A stretch of DNA of 64,000 nt from Patescibacteria group bacterium (GCA_025057905.1 JANWUX010000001.1:146155-210154); one strand, 5' to 3'. Counted from the first letter of the stretch, positions 41,959 through 51,463 are shown. The notes: generated by a model from the letters alone, not told the origin. Program-made: numbers and translations.

Positions 41959-44208
41959 ATGAAGCTAAGAACTGAAATCATTTCTGAAACTCAAAAGGCG
42001 CTAATCATTTGCTCACAGAGAGTTGCCTTTCTTCCGATTCTTAAAACTTATCTTGAAAAAAAAGCCATCGAGGTTTGCATCTCTTCCAAGGAGCCACCTT
42101 CGTTTGAGGGCTTTAATTACCTAATAGCCGTTGATAATCCAGTACCAGTAAGAAAGATTGATGCTCATCCGGGCTTAAGATATCTTTTTATCTTTGCAGA
42201 AAAAAAACCTTCTCCTTTCTTTCTTAACTTGACTTCAAAGAGGCTATTTAAAATTGTCAGATTAGCAAGCAAACAGTTGACAATCGAGGAAGTTGAAAAG
42301 ATTGTCTGGTTTGGACTGTCATCTTCGTCTGAGAACATTTTAGAGATAAACAATCCTTCTCAGAGGCCGATGCCTAACCAGCTGAAAAAATCTTTTTCTT
42401 TAGCTTCTTTTTTTAGTTCTAAGACCATCTTTCGAGGAATAATTTTCTTTATGATTGGTTGTCAGCTGATTTTTCTCCCTTTTTTTTTACTCTCAATTTT
42501 CTTTACCCTTATCTCCCTCAGAGAGTTTAGAAAAGAAAATTTCAGCAAAACAAAAACTCAACTAGTCTGGGCAAAAGATCTTTCAAAAATTGCCAATAAT
42601 CTCTATCAACAAGTAGATCAAAATTTTCGTTTCGTTGGTATATCACAACCGATAGAAAATTTACTATCCCTTAATCAATTAACAATTGACTCAGTTAAGA
42701 CCGCTATTGATTTAATTGACAACTTAAAAAAAATCAATCAACTAGTCTTCACTAAGGATAAATCTGAAGAAGAAAAAACTCAGCTTCATCTTCGTATACA
42801 AGAAGCTGACAGGCAGATAGATAAAATTACCCATTCTCTAGATAAAATCAATCAAAAAATTACTCTTCCTCTGGAAAACTTCAGAAGGAAAAAAGCCCAA
42901 CTTGCTGAGGTTAACGAGATGATTGTAAAAAAAAAACCGCTTTTTGATTACTTAAAAAAGATTGTCACTCAGAAAAATATCTCTCGTTATCTAATTTTTT
43001 TTGCTAACAATAGCGAATTAAGACCTGGTGGTGGTTTTATTGGCTCAATTGCCATAGTTGAGATCGGTGATTTTGAGATTAAGAACCTGAAAGTTTACGA
43101 TGTCTATGATCTCGATGGCCAGATCAAAGTTCATGTTGATCCACCAAAACCTCTATCAAAATATCTCAATCTTCCTCATCTTTTTCTTAGAGACTCAAAT
43201 TTTTCCCCTGATTTTGTTACTAATTATCAAAAGGGAGTTTTTTTCGTTGAAAAATCGCTTGGAATCTCTCACTTTGACGGAACAATTTTGTTGACAACAA
43301 CTGCCGTTGAAAACCTTCTCAATGCCTTTGGAGAAATTTACCTTCCTGACTACAAAGAATTTATCAATTCTAAAAATTTTTTCCTGAAAACTCAGCTTCA
43401 TGTAGAAAAAAATTTCTTCCCAGGCTCAAATCAGAAAGAGAATTTTCTCTCAGAGCTTCTTAATCAGCTAATTATCAACCTCGATCAAGCCTCACTTTTT
43501 ACTCTAATCACCAACTTCAAAAAATCTCTCGATGAGAAGCAGATTGTCGTCTATCTAGATAACCAACAGACTCAGACTATAATCGACTCTTTTTTCTGGT
43601 CTGGAAGATTAATTGACACAAAGTGCCTGACCCAGTCTAAGCCTTGTCTTGTTAACTATATTTTTCCAGTAGAGACTAATGTTGGTGCCAACAAGGCTAA
43701 CTTTTTCATAAAGAAGTATTACTCACTAAAACTTTTTTTTGACCAAAATATCATCTCTCATCAACTGACAATTAAGTATGAAAATACCTCGCCGTCGGAG
43801 ATTTTCCCGACAGGTTTTTATCGAAATTACTTTCAGGTCTTTTTGCCCATAAATTCTGTGATAAACTCAATCACAAAAAATGGTGTTTTAGTTGAAGATT
43901 ACGATCAAAAAGATGACTTTTACAAAGTTATTGGTTTTTATTTTGAAATTCCCCCCAAAAAAAATTTAGAGATTAAAATTAATTACTCTCTCAATCAGTC
44001 AGTTTCCTCAGGAAAAAGCCTCTATCAGCTAATCTTCCAGAAGCAAATCGGTGAAAAAAACTCTGATCTTATTCTTGAGTTTTATTTTGATAAAAAACTA
44101 TCCCTTCTTGATCAAAATTTTCGGCCCCTTGTCAAGAATAACCAAATTATTTATAATACAACCTTAAACACTGACAAGATATTTCTTTTAGAAATTGAAA
44201 AGAAATAA
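41959..44208 (+). CDS. DUF4012 membrane protein
   Basis: A large (749-residue) surface protein. After an N-terminal cytoplasmic domain of about 150 residues comes one helix pair (about 160-190), a coiled-coil stretch (200-330) and the DUF4012 domain: ANNSELRPGGGFIGSIAIVE, VYDVYDLDGQIK, LFLRDSNFSPDF and GTILLTTTAVENLL. This is distantly like LytR-CpsA-Psr-associated DUF4012 proteins found in actinobacteria and CPR. A role in envelope polymer attachment is often assumed but unproved. Start chosen at 41959, where the -10 box forces it. Confidence 0.85.
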   Translation: MKLRTEIISETQKALIICSQRVAFLPILKTYLEKKAIEVCISSKEPPSFEGFNYLIAVDNPVPVRKIDAHPGLRYLFIFAEKKPSPFFLNLTSKRLFKIVRLASKQLTIEEVEKIVWFGLSSSSENILEINNPSQRPMPNQLKKSFSLASFFSSKTIFRGIIFFMIGCQLIFLPFFLLSIFFTLISLREFRKENFSKTKTQLVWAKDLSKIANNLYQQVDQNFRFVGISQPIENLLSLNQLTIDSVKTAIDLIDNLKKINQLVFTKDKSEEEKTQLHLRIQEADRQIDKITHSLDKINQKITLPLENFRRKKAQLAEVNEMIVKKKPLFDYLKKIVTQKNISRYLIFFANNSELRPGGGFIGSIAIVEIGDFEIKNLKVYDVYDLDGQIKVHVDPPKPLSKYLNLPHLFLRDSNFSPDFVTNYQKGVFFVEKSLGISHFDGTILLTTTAVENLLNAFGEIYLPDYKEFINSKNFFLKTQLHVEKNFFPGSNQKENFLSELLNQLIINLDQASLFTLITNFKKSLDEKQIVVYLDNQQTQTIIDSFFWSGRLIDTKCLTQSKPCLVNYIFPVETNVGANKANFFIKKYYSLKLFFDQNIISHQLTIKYENTSPSEIFPTGFYRNYFQVFLPINSVINSITKNGVLVEDYDQKDDFYKVIGFYFEIPPKKNLEIKINYSLNQSVSSGKSLYQLIFQKQIGEKNSDLILEFYFDKKLSLLDQNFRPLVKNNQIIYNTTLNTDKIFLLEIEKK

Positions 44209-44210
44209 CT

Positions 44211-44879
44211 GTGGAAAAGAAAGTAAAGCTTAAAGTTGAAAAAAGAACCTTATTTGGAAAAAAGGCAAAAAAGCTTATTAAAGAGGGCTATACTCTGGGA
44301 AATATCTACGGAAGAAACTTTCCTTCAACAGCGGTAAGCATTCCAAAAAAAGAATTTTTAAGAGTCTACCGAGTCGTTAAAGAGACCGGAGTTTTCTATC
44401 TCGAAATTGATGGTCAAGAGCTCTCTGTAATGGTAAAAGATGTTCAGAGACACCAAGTAACTGACGAAATTATTCACATTGATTTTCGAAAAATCGATCT
44501 CAATGAAAAAATCGAAACCGAGGTTCCAATAAAGATTATCGGTCAGTCAAAGGCAGTGGCTGAGAAGGGAGGCGTACTTCTTACTCAAACAAACTCAATT
44601 ACCATTGAGGCTCTACCCGAGAAAATTCCTCAAGTAATTGAGATTGACATCAGCTCTTTGAAAGAGATCGGTCAGCAAATCAAAGTGGCTGACCTTGATA
44701 GCTCAGCGGAATACAAAATAAAAGCTCCCCTGGAAAAGGTAATCGTCTCTGTTGTCTCTCATAAAGAAGAAAGCACCAGTCCGGAAACAACTTCTGTTAC
44801 ACCAGAGATAGTGACTGAGAAAAAAGAAGAGATTAAACAGGATAAATCAAATAGTTCCCAAAGTGAAGTTAATCAGTAA
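44211..44879 (+). CDS. rplY: 50S ribosomal protein L25 (CTC/TL5 family)
   Basis: bL25, which binds 5S rRNA. The N-terminal L25 domain (KLKVEKRTLFGKKAKKLIKE, then VKDVQRHQVTDEIIHIDFRK) is followed by the TL5 beta domain (VPIKIIGQSKAVAEKGGVL, ALPEKIPQVIEIDISSLK). A Ser/Glu/Thr-rich tail of about 40 residues ends it. 222 residues, normal for the CTC form. GTG start, 2 bases after the DUF4012 stop, so possibly coupled to it. Confidence 0.93.
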   Translation: MEKKVKLKVEKRTLFGKKAKKLIKEGYTLGNIYGRNFPSTAVSIPKKEFLRVYRVVKETGVFYLEIDGQELSVMVKDVQRHQVTDEIIHIDFRKIDLNEKIETEVPIKIIGQSKAVAEKGGVLLTQTNSITIEALPEKIPQVIEIDISSLKEIGQQIKVADLDSSAEYKIKAPLEKVIVSVVSHKEESTSPETTSVTPEIVTEKKEEIKQDKSNSSQSEVNQ

Positions 44880-44890
44880 AATCCTAAAAA

Positions 44891-45874
44891 ATGTCAATAA
44901 TCAAATCAGAATTTCTCTTGGCTCTCAATCAAGTAGCCACCGAAAGGGGCATTTCACCTGAGGAAGTAATTGCCTCAATTGAGGCGGCTGTGATTGCTGC
45001 TTATCGAAAAGAATATCCAGAAAAATTCAAGGATGAACCAATTAAGGCGATTGTCAATAAAGAAACGGGTGAGATCAAGATTTTGAGAAACGATAAAGAC
45101 ATTACACCACCTGAATTTGGTCGAATTGCCACTCAAACAGCTAAACAAGTTATAATTCAAAAAATCAGAGAAGCAGAAAAGCAAACGATTATTGCCCATT
45201 ATCAGTCCCAAATCGGCACAATTGTCAAGGGGAGAATTATCCGGTCAGATAATCATTTTATCTATGTCGACATTGGGCGGGTTGAGGCCTTTTTACCAAA
45301 AGAAGAGCAGATTAAAAACGAAAATTACCTACCGAATACAACGATGATTTTTTTTCTTAAGTCAATAGAAAGTGATAAATTTGGCAATCCTCGCATCATT
45401 ATCTCCCGAACTCATCCAGGCTTAATTCTTGAACTTCTTGAGCGTGAGGTTCCAGAAGTTGCCAATGGCAGCGTTGAAGTTAAGAAAATCGTTCGCGAAC
45501 CGGGTGAAAGAGCAAAAGTGGCGGTTTTCTCTTCAGTAACAGGAATTGATCCAGTAGGTGCCTGCGTCGGCCAGAAAGGAATTCGAGTCCAAACCGTGAG
45601 TCAGGAAATCGGCGAAAGCGAAAGAATTGACATTATTCTGTGGAGTAACAACAAAGAACAGTTAATCACTACTGCTCTCTCTCCGGCAAAAATAAAAAAG
45701 GTTGAACTGAATCAAGATAAAAAAAAAGCGAAGGTTTATGTTGACGAAAAAGAAGCACCGCTGGCAATTGGCAAAGGAGGTGTTAATATTAATCTCGCCT
45801 CAAAGTTAGCTGATGTTGAGATTGATGTCATCCAAGTCAAATCAGAGCAAGAAAAAAACAGCTTGGCTTCTTAA
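44891..45874 (+). CDS. nusA: Transcription termination/antitermination factor NusA
   Basis: Binds RNA polymerase and nascent RNA. The N-terminal domain SEFLLALNQVATERGISPEE, read as FLLALNQVATERGIS and SIEAAVIAAYRKEY, is followed by an S1 domain (GTIVKGRIIRSDNHFIYVDI, FLPKEEQI), then KH1 (GACVGQKGIRVQTVSQEIGE) and KH2 (LAIGKGGVNINLASKL). 327 residues, so no acidic-repeat C-terminus. It is followed by infB after 90 bases, as in many bacteria, but ylxR and rimP are not adjacent. Confidence 0.95.
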   Translation: MSIIKSEFLLALNQVATERGISPEEVIASIEAAVIAAYRKEYPEKFKDEPIKAIVNKETGEIKILRNDKDITPPEFGRIATQTAKQVIIQKIREAEKQTIIAHYQSQIGTIVKGRIIRSDNHFIYVDIGRVEAFLPKEEQIKNENYLPNTTMIFFLKSIESDKFGNPRIIISRTHPGLILELLEREVPEVANGSVEVKKIVREPGERAKVAVFSSVTGIDPVGACVGQKGIRVQTVSQEIGESERIDIILWSNNKEQLITTALSPAKIKKVELNQDKKKAKVYVDEKEAPLAIGKGGVNINLASKLADVEIDVIQVKSEQEKNSLAS

Positions 45875-45964
45875 GAAAGTCTAGGAGGATGAATCTGTAG
45901 TAAAATTATTGTACCAACTCCTATCAAGAATTATTAACAAGTTAACCTACAGCTCATTAGATTT

Positions 45965-47425
45965 ATGTTTCGAGGACCAGTTGTCGTTATCTTGGGACAT
46001 GTTGACCACGGAAAAACCACCCTTCTTGATTATCTTAGAAAGAGCCAACTAGCAAAGAGAGAATTTGGCGGGATAACTCAGAAAATCGGCGCTTATCAAG
46101 TTACTGTCCCAATCAAAACTTTCAAGAGTAACAAGATTACCTTTATCGACACTCCTGGTCACGAAGCTTTTTCTAAACTTCGATCTCGAGGAGCAACTGT
46201 CGCTGATTTAGCGATTCTTGTTGTTGATGCTAAAGACTCAGTCATGCCTCAGACAATCGAATCGATCTATCACATTAAAAACGCAAAAATTCCACTTATC
46301 GTCGCAGTCAACAAAATTGACCTACCAGAGGCAAACTCAGAAAAAGTCAAAAATGATCTCCTAAAACATGATCTCATTGTCGAAGATAGGGGTGGAAATG
46401 TTCCTCTCTGTCTGATTTCAGCAAAAACTGGCAAAGGTATTCCTGAGCTTCTCGAGACAATTATCTTGATGAGCGAATTCATGAATCTAACCTGGAACGA
46501 TCAGGAACCGAGTAAAGCTTACATCATTGAGACCAAACAAGACCGCCGAGGAATTGTCGCCTCGGCCATCATTAAAGAAGGAAAAATTCGCCGTGGTGAC
46601 TTCGTTTATATTGAACAAAAAAAAATAAAAGTAAGATCCCTCTTTGATGAAACCGGTCAGTTAGTTGACGAAGTGTCTCCTTCAATGCCCTTTGAGATCC
46701 TCGGATTTGATAATCTGCCACCAGTTGGAGCTCTTATCTCAAGCATTAAACATGAGTCATCAAGTTCAAAGCCTCTGATATCGAGAATAAATCAAAAACC
46801 AAAGACTTCTTTTTCTTTAGAAAAAATCCTAGGTGAATCCAAGGAAGAAAAAAAACTTTCCCTCATAATCAGGGCTGATTCTCAAGGAAGTCTGGAAGCC
46901 ATTGAAAACTCTATGGAGAACATAAAAAATCTTGAAATCGTTCTTAAAGGAATTGGCGAGATTAATAAATCTGATGTTTTTCTCGCCAAGACAACAAATT
47001 CGGTGATTATCGGTTTTGAGGTTAAAGTCGCTAAAGATGCTGAAGATCTAGCTCACCAGGAAAAAATCATCATCAAAACTTACCGTATTATCTATGAGTT
47101 AATTGAGGAACTAAGCGAAGTAGCCAATTTAATCAAAGAAAAAGAAATAAAAGAAAGAAACATAAAAGGCGAAGCTAAAGTTCTGGCCACTTTTATAGTA
47201 AACAAAGAAAAAATTTTTGGAGTTAAGATAACGAAAGGAAAGATCGCATTAAATGACTCAATCGAGGTTTATCGGAACAATAAACTTATAGGAAAGACTA
47301 AGTTAATCTCTTTGAAACATAAAGCTAAATTCATAACCGAGGCAAAAAAAGATATGGAAGCAGGAATGATCTTCTATCCAAATCTTGACATAAGTGTTGG
47401 TGATGTGATAAAATCTATCCTATAA
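45965..47425 (+). CDS. infB: Translation initiation factor IF-2 (core only)
   Basis: The GTPase that places initiator tRNA. The G domain begins at once: [16 protein letters not shown] (residues 9-24), then FGGITQKIGAYQV, DTPGHEAFSKLRSRG and NKIDLPEA. Domain II and the C-terminal C1/C2 domains follow. At 486 residues it lacks the N-terminal IF2N domain and linker entirely; in-frame stops upstream (near 45935) rule out an extension. The start MFRGPVVVILGHV is thus the only sensible one. No Shine-Dalgarno lies near it. Confidence 0.95.
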   Translation: MFRGPVVVILGHVDHGKTTLLDYLRKSQLAKREFGGITQKIGAYQVTVPIKTFKSNKITFIDTPGHEAFSKLRSRGATVADLAILVVDAKDSVMPQTIESIYHIKNAKIPLIVAVNKIDLPEANSEKVKNDLLKHDLIVEDRGGNVPLCLISAKTGKGIPELLETIILMSEFMNLTWNDQEPSKAYIIETKQDRRGIVASAIIKEGKIRRGDFVYIEQKKIKVRSLFDETGQLVDEVSPSMPFEILGFDNLPPVGALISSIKHESSSSKPLISRINQKPKTSFSLEKILGESKEEKKLSLIIRADSQGSLEAIENSMENIKNLEIVLKGIGEINKSDVFLAKTTNSVIIGFEVKVAKDAEDLAHQEKIIIKTYRIIYELIEELSEVANLIKEKEIKERNIKGEAKVLATFIVNKEKIFGVKITKGKIALNDSIEVYRNNKLIGKTKLISLKHKAKFITEAKKDMEAGMIFYPNLDISVGDVIKSIL

Positions 47426-47426
47426 T
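47385..47426 (+). promoter_or_regulatory. Promoters inside the infB end, ahead of the DHH-like gene
   Basis: TTGACA (47385-47390), 18-base spacer and extended -10 TGATAAAAT (47406-47414) form a good promoter within infB. A second -10, TATAAT (47421-47426), overlaps the infB stop and ends 8 bases before the next ATG (47435). The gene could therefore be transcribed on its own, with a short or absent leader. Confidence 0.6.
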
Positions 47427-47434
47427 AAAATAAT

Positions 47435-48424
47435 ATGAACAACCAGTTAAACACCCTTTCAAGAATTAAAGAGATTGTTGACAAAGGAAAAACGGCAGTC
47501 ATCGTTCTTCCTTTAAAACCATCCATTGATGCCATCGCTTCAGCTACTAGTCTCTATCTGGGATTAATTAAAATAGGCAAAAATGTTTCTCTAGCTTGTT
47601 CTGACGAAATCGATGTTGATTTAGTTGGTGCAGAAAAATTTGAAAAAAAAATTTCGGCCCAAGGAAAGGCTCTAATGATCTCTTTTCCATATGTTGAAGG
47701 TTCTATCGATAAAATCGACTATCAAATCGATGGAAATTATTTCAATCTTGTCATTACCCCCCGAGAAGGCTATCCAAAACTTAATCCAGATCATGTCAAA
47801 TACTCTTACACTGGCGGTGTTGTTGATTTTTTAATAGTTATTGACGCTCCCAATCTCAATAGCATTGGTGATCTTTACACAAAAAATCAATCCCAGTTCA
47901 TCGGAAAAGACATCATAAATATCGATCGTCATCTTACTAATGATTACTTTGGGACTGTTAATCTCGTTGACAAAACAATTTCATCAATATCTGAATTGAT
48001 TCTGAAGATTCTTCAAACTCTTAAAGTAGAAATTGACCGAGATATGGCTACAAATCTCTATGTCGGGATAAGCACCGTCACAAATAACTTTACCTCTTAC
48101 TCAACCAATGCTAATACTTTTGAAAGCGTTGCCTTACTGCTCCGTTTCGGCGCCAGAAAAAAAATCCTAAAAAAACCGGAAGAGTCTTCAAAATCGCCTA
48201 TTTCCTTTAACATTCCTTCGGGATTTTACTCTTTTGGTCGGACCATAAATCCATCTTTCTCACAAACTAACCAATCGACCACTCAAACTCAGGCTCCTAA
48301 GATGGTAACCAACTCACAAAATCAACAAGAAAAAAATAACCCAAAGATATCACCGGCAACCGATCAAAATCCTTCAGAGATGCTCAAACCCAAGATTACC
48401 CGAGCAGATGTTGATTTGATATAA
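47435..48424 (+). CDS. Degenerate DHH-family (NrnA-like) protein, probably inactive
   Basis: The fold follows NrnA/RecJ-type DHH phosphoesterases: PSIDAIASATSLYLGLIKIG, VVDFLIVIDAPNLNSIGDL, NIDRHLTNDYFG and LYVGISTVTNNF. The catalytic motifs are altered: the DxD of the first reads SID (30-32), DHH reads DRH (164-166) and the DTG near 215 reads VTN. The protein is then unlikely to cut phosphodiesters. A Ser/Gln/Pro-rich tail of about 80 residues replaces the DHHA1 domain. It follows infB where rbfA and nrnA are often found; it may have a structural or nucleotide-sensing role. Confidence 0.8.
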   Translation: MNNQLNTLSRIKEIVDKGKTAVIVLPLKPSIDAIASATSLYLGLIKIGKNVSLACSDEIDVDLVGAEKFEKKISAQGKALMISFPYVEGSIDKIDYQIDGNYFNLVITPREGYPKLNPDHVKYSYTGGVVDFLIVIDAPNLNSIGDLYTKNQSQFIGKDIINIDRHLTNDYFGTVNLVDKTISSISELILKILQTLKVEIDRDMATNLYVGISTVTNNFTSYSTNANTFESVALLLRFGARKKILKKPEESSKSPISFNIPSGFYSFGRTINPSFSQTNQSTTQTQAPKMVTNSQNQQEKNNPKISPATDQNPSEMLKPKITRADVDLI

Positions 48425-48432
48425 CCTTATAG

Positions 48433-49494
48433 CTAGTCTTTACCTGTCTCTTCTTCTTGAGTTAAATCTTTTTCTCGAGTTTCCGATCTGATCTTTTCAA
48501 CCAGACTAACCAATTGATAGTTCTTAATACTGCTTATGATTTGATATTGCTTGAGAACTAAATCGATTCGCTCGCCAAGTTTGAAAAATTCGCTATTATA
48601 TTTCTCAAACTCAGTTTCAAAGGCCTTGATGTAGCTAATAACTTGCTGAAGGTTTTTTTGATAGTAAAAGTTATCATAAGCCTGGCGAATCAATTGAAGA
48701 AGTGCCGTGAAGGTAAACGGACCAGCCAAAATCACTTTTCGCCTCAACGCCTCAATCCAAAGATCAGTTAGCTTTTCGTAAATATAGAAAAAAATCATTT
48801 CATTGGGAATAAAAAGAATCACAAAATCAAGAGTATTCTCAGTAGGATTGATATAGTTTCGATCTGAGACTTGATTGATTTTGTTTAGAACATCTCGTCT
48901 AAAATCTTTTTCAAGTTCTCTTTTCCCTCGGGGATCATCGATCTCAGCCATTTTTCTGAGGTTTTGATAAGGAAATTTAACATCAACATTGATTTTTCGT
49001 CTGTCTGGAAGATAAATAGTCAAGTCTGGTCTGGTTTCAGTTAGTCTTTGTTTTTTGTTTAATTCATAATCGATACCTTTAACAAAACCGGTCATTTTTA
49101 AGAGATTTTCCGCGACCTGCTCTCCAAACTGACCTCGAAGTTGGTTATTTGAGAGAAGATTTCTTAAACTCTCGGTCGTTGATCTTAATTTTTCGGTAAT
49201 TGAAAATTGATTTTCTAGAGCTTGGGCGAGTTTAGAAAAGGAACTAATTCTTTCTTGCTCGCTTTTTTCCATTTTTTCTTCAGTTGTTCTGATTAGTGAC
49301 TTAATTTCTTGAAAAAGATTTTCAATAATTAATCTCTTATTATCAAGATCTGTCTTTATTTCATTTTTCTCCGAACTTAGCCTTTCTTGGGCTATCTTCA
49401 AAGTCTGATCGAGAAATCTAGGTAAGAATAAAGTAATCACAAAGTAAGCAACAATAACACCAGCTAAGATACCAATAATAACCGATTCAACCAT
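48433..49494 (-). CDS. rmuC: RmuC family protein
   Basis: A membrane-anchored protein associated with limiting DNA inversion and recombination; it has a predicted restriction-endonuclease-like fold. One N-terminal helix (about 4-24), a long coiled coil (30-120), then the RmuC core: GQFGEQVAENLLKMTGFVKG, TRPDLTIYLPDRRKINVDVK and FVILFIPNEMIFFYIYEK. 353 residues. TGTTAGAAT, an extended -10, ends 9 bases before its ATG. It is divergent from recJ. Confidence 0.92.
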   Translation of the reverse strand: MVESVIIGILAGVIVAYFVITLFLPRFLDQTLKIAQERLSSEKNEIKTDLDNKRLIIENLFQEIKSLIRTTEEKMEKSEQERISSFSKLAQALENQFSITEKLRSTTESLRNLLSNNQLRGQFGEQVAENLLKMTGFVKGIDYELNKKQRLTETRPDLTIYLPDRRKINVDVKFPYQNLRKMAEIDDPRGKRELEKDFRRDVLNKINQVSDRNYINPTENTLDFVILFIPNEMIFFYIYEKLTDLWIEALRRKVILAGPFTFTALLQLIRQAYDNFYYQKNLQQVISYIKAFETEFEKYNSEFFKLGERIDLVLKQYQIISSIKNYQLVSLVEKIRSETREKDLTQEEETGKD

Positions 49495-49535
49495 TTAATT
49501 TTTATTCTAACAAAGACCTTTTGAAAAAATTTATA

Positions 49536-51278
49536 ATGAGAAAGACAAGATCGCTTGATCCTATGATCATCAATTACTTCAAAGAAATCAAGTCAACCGA
49601 GGAAATAACCAGTGAGAGAATAATTGAGTTAATCCTTCAGAGAAGAAAGGTTGATAACCTTGAAGAGTTTATCAATCCTCCCTCTCCAGAAAAAATTTCA
49701 CTCTCTCAATTCGGACCTAGATATCAAAAAGAATTTTTCAAGGTGATTAAGATCCTCGAGGAGATTTATCAAAAAAAAGAGCCTGTGGTTGTCTATACCG
49801 ATTACGATGCTGATGGAATCACTGGTGGAGCCATCCTTTGGGAAACTCTTTACCTTCTTGGCTTTAATGTTATGCCCTACGTCCCCGATCGAGTGACTGA
49901 AGGTTATGGACTTTCAATAAAAGGAATTGATAAAGTAATCTCTCAGCTTAAACCAAGATTAATTATCACCGTTGATAACGGAATTACAAAGATAAGAGAA
50001 ATTAGCTACGCAAAAAAAATGGGTCTGAGAGTAATTGTCACCGATCATCACCTCAAAAGTGAAACTCTCCCAAACGCTGATGCCATTTTTCATATCCCAA
50101 TCCTCTCCGGAAGCGGTGTTGCTTATTTTTTCAGTAAGGAAATTTTCCATCATTTTTATTCAAAAGCGAAAGACAAGGAAAAAGTAATAAAAGATAATTT
50201 TTCCACCGATTATCTAGGATTGGCAATGATTGGTACCATCGCCGATTCGGTTTCGCTGACCGGCCACTCTCGCGCTATTGTCAAACACGGTCTGGCAGTG
50301 TTTCCTCGGATAAAAAGAATCGGTTTAAAACACATCTTAAAAGAAGCCCGAATTGACAAGAAAAAGATCACTCCTTATGAAGTCGGCTTTATAATCGCTC
50401 CAAGAATTAACGCCTCGGGAAGACTTACAAATGCTCTTGATGCTCTAAGACTACTCTGCACAAAAAAAGAGACAAGAGCTTCATATTTAGCTTCTTTTAT
50501 TGGTCAAATTAATCGGCAACGTCAAGATATGTTGGAAAAATCAATTACTGAAGCCAAGACCGTCATCGAAAAGAAAAGAAATTTTTTTTTAAAAAATAAG
50601 ATGATTACTCTTGTCTCTGAGAATTGGCACGAGGGAATAATCGGCTTAATAGCCTCAAAAATTGCTGAAGAGTTCTACCGACCAACCCTGATTATCACTA
50701 AAACCAACGCTCACTACAAAGGTTCGGCTAGATCAGTAACTGGTTTTGATATCACTGGATTTCTTCGCCATTTTTCCTCTTATTTTATCGACATTGGTGG
50801 TCATCAACAGGCAGCTGGTTTTACCTTGAAAAAAGAGCAAGTCTCAGAATTCGTCTCTAGGATAACTCAAAAAGCAAATCAGGTGATTGAAGAGACAATT
50901 CTCGAGAGAAAACTTTCTGTTGATTTGAAAATTTCTCTCACTAAGCTTTCTCTTGAACTCGGTGAAAAAATTGAAAAACTGGCACCTTTTGGGATAGGCA
51001 ACCCTGAACCTCTGTTCATGACTGAGATTGTCGTTGAATCAGCGAAGATTTTCGGAAAAAAGAACGAACATTTAAAAATATACGGGCATGACTATTTAAA
51101 AAATAACTCCAAATCAACAGTCATCGATTCACCATTTGAATTTATCGCTTTTAATCAGGCTCAATACTTTTCTCAGTTAGCTCGAGATCAAAGATCGATA
51201 CTAATCTACACCTTAGAAGTTGACCGTTGGCATGAAAAGAAAAGATTGAGAGGTAAGGTCGTTGAGATTTTAAAATAA
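49536..51278 (+). CDS. recJ: Single-stranded-DNA exonuclease RecJ
   Basis: A 5'-3' exonuclease in recombination and repair. Catalytic motifs: YTDYDADGITGG, VTDHHLKSE (DHH), ADSVSLTGHSRAIVKHGL and the DHHA1 motif DIGGHQQAAGFTL. An OB domain follows. 580 residues. ATG at 49536 chosen; an in-frame TTG 15 bases earlier and an ATG at 49563 are alternatives. TATAAT overlaps the chosen ATG, so if that box is the -10 the start would be 49563. Confidence 0.94.
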   Translation: MRKTRSLDPMIINYFKEIKSTEEITSERIIELILQRRKVDNLEEFINPPSPEKISLSQFGPRYQKEFFKVIKILEEIYQKKEPVVVYTDYDADGITGGAILWETLYLLGFNVMPYVPDRVTEGYGLSIKGIDKVISQLKPRLIITVDNGITKIREISYAKKMGLRVIVTDHHLKSETLPNADAIFHIPILSGSGVAYFFSKEIFHHFYSKAKDKEKVIKDNFSTDYLGLAMIGTIADSVSLTGHSRAIVKHGLAVFPRIKRIGLKHILKEARIDKKKITPYEVGFIIAPRINASGRLTNALDALRLLCTKKETRASYLASFIGQINRQRQDMLEKSITEAKTVIEKKRNFFLKNKMITLVSENWHEGIIGLIASKIAEEFYRPTLIITKTNAHYKGSARSVTGFDITGFLRHFSSYFIDIGGHQQAAGFTLKKEQVSEFVSRITQKANQVIEETILERKLSVDLKISLTKLSLELGEKIEKLAPFGIGNPEPLFMTEIVVESAKIFGKKNEHLKIYGHDYLKNNSKSTVIDSPFEFIAFNQAQYFSQLARDQRSILIYTLEVDRWHEKKRLRGKVVEILK

Positions 51279-51463
51279 ACTAGTCAAAAGAGACTTCATA
51301 TCCTCACTTTTAAGTTAAAGACTGGTTAGTGAGAAGAATTAAGAATTACGATTTTACCTATATCTTAATAAAGACAATTAAGATCAGCAGTAAAGAAAAG
51401 CTTTTGAAAAATTCAAGTTCTTGTGGGTTAGCTTAAATAACTCAATATAATTTAATTAAGAGT

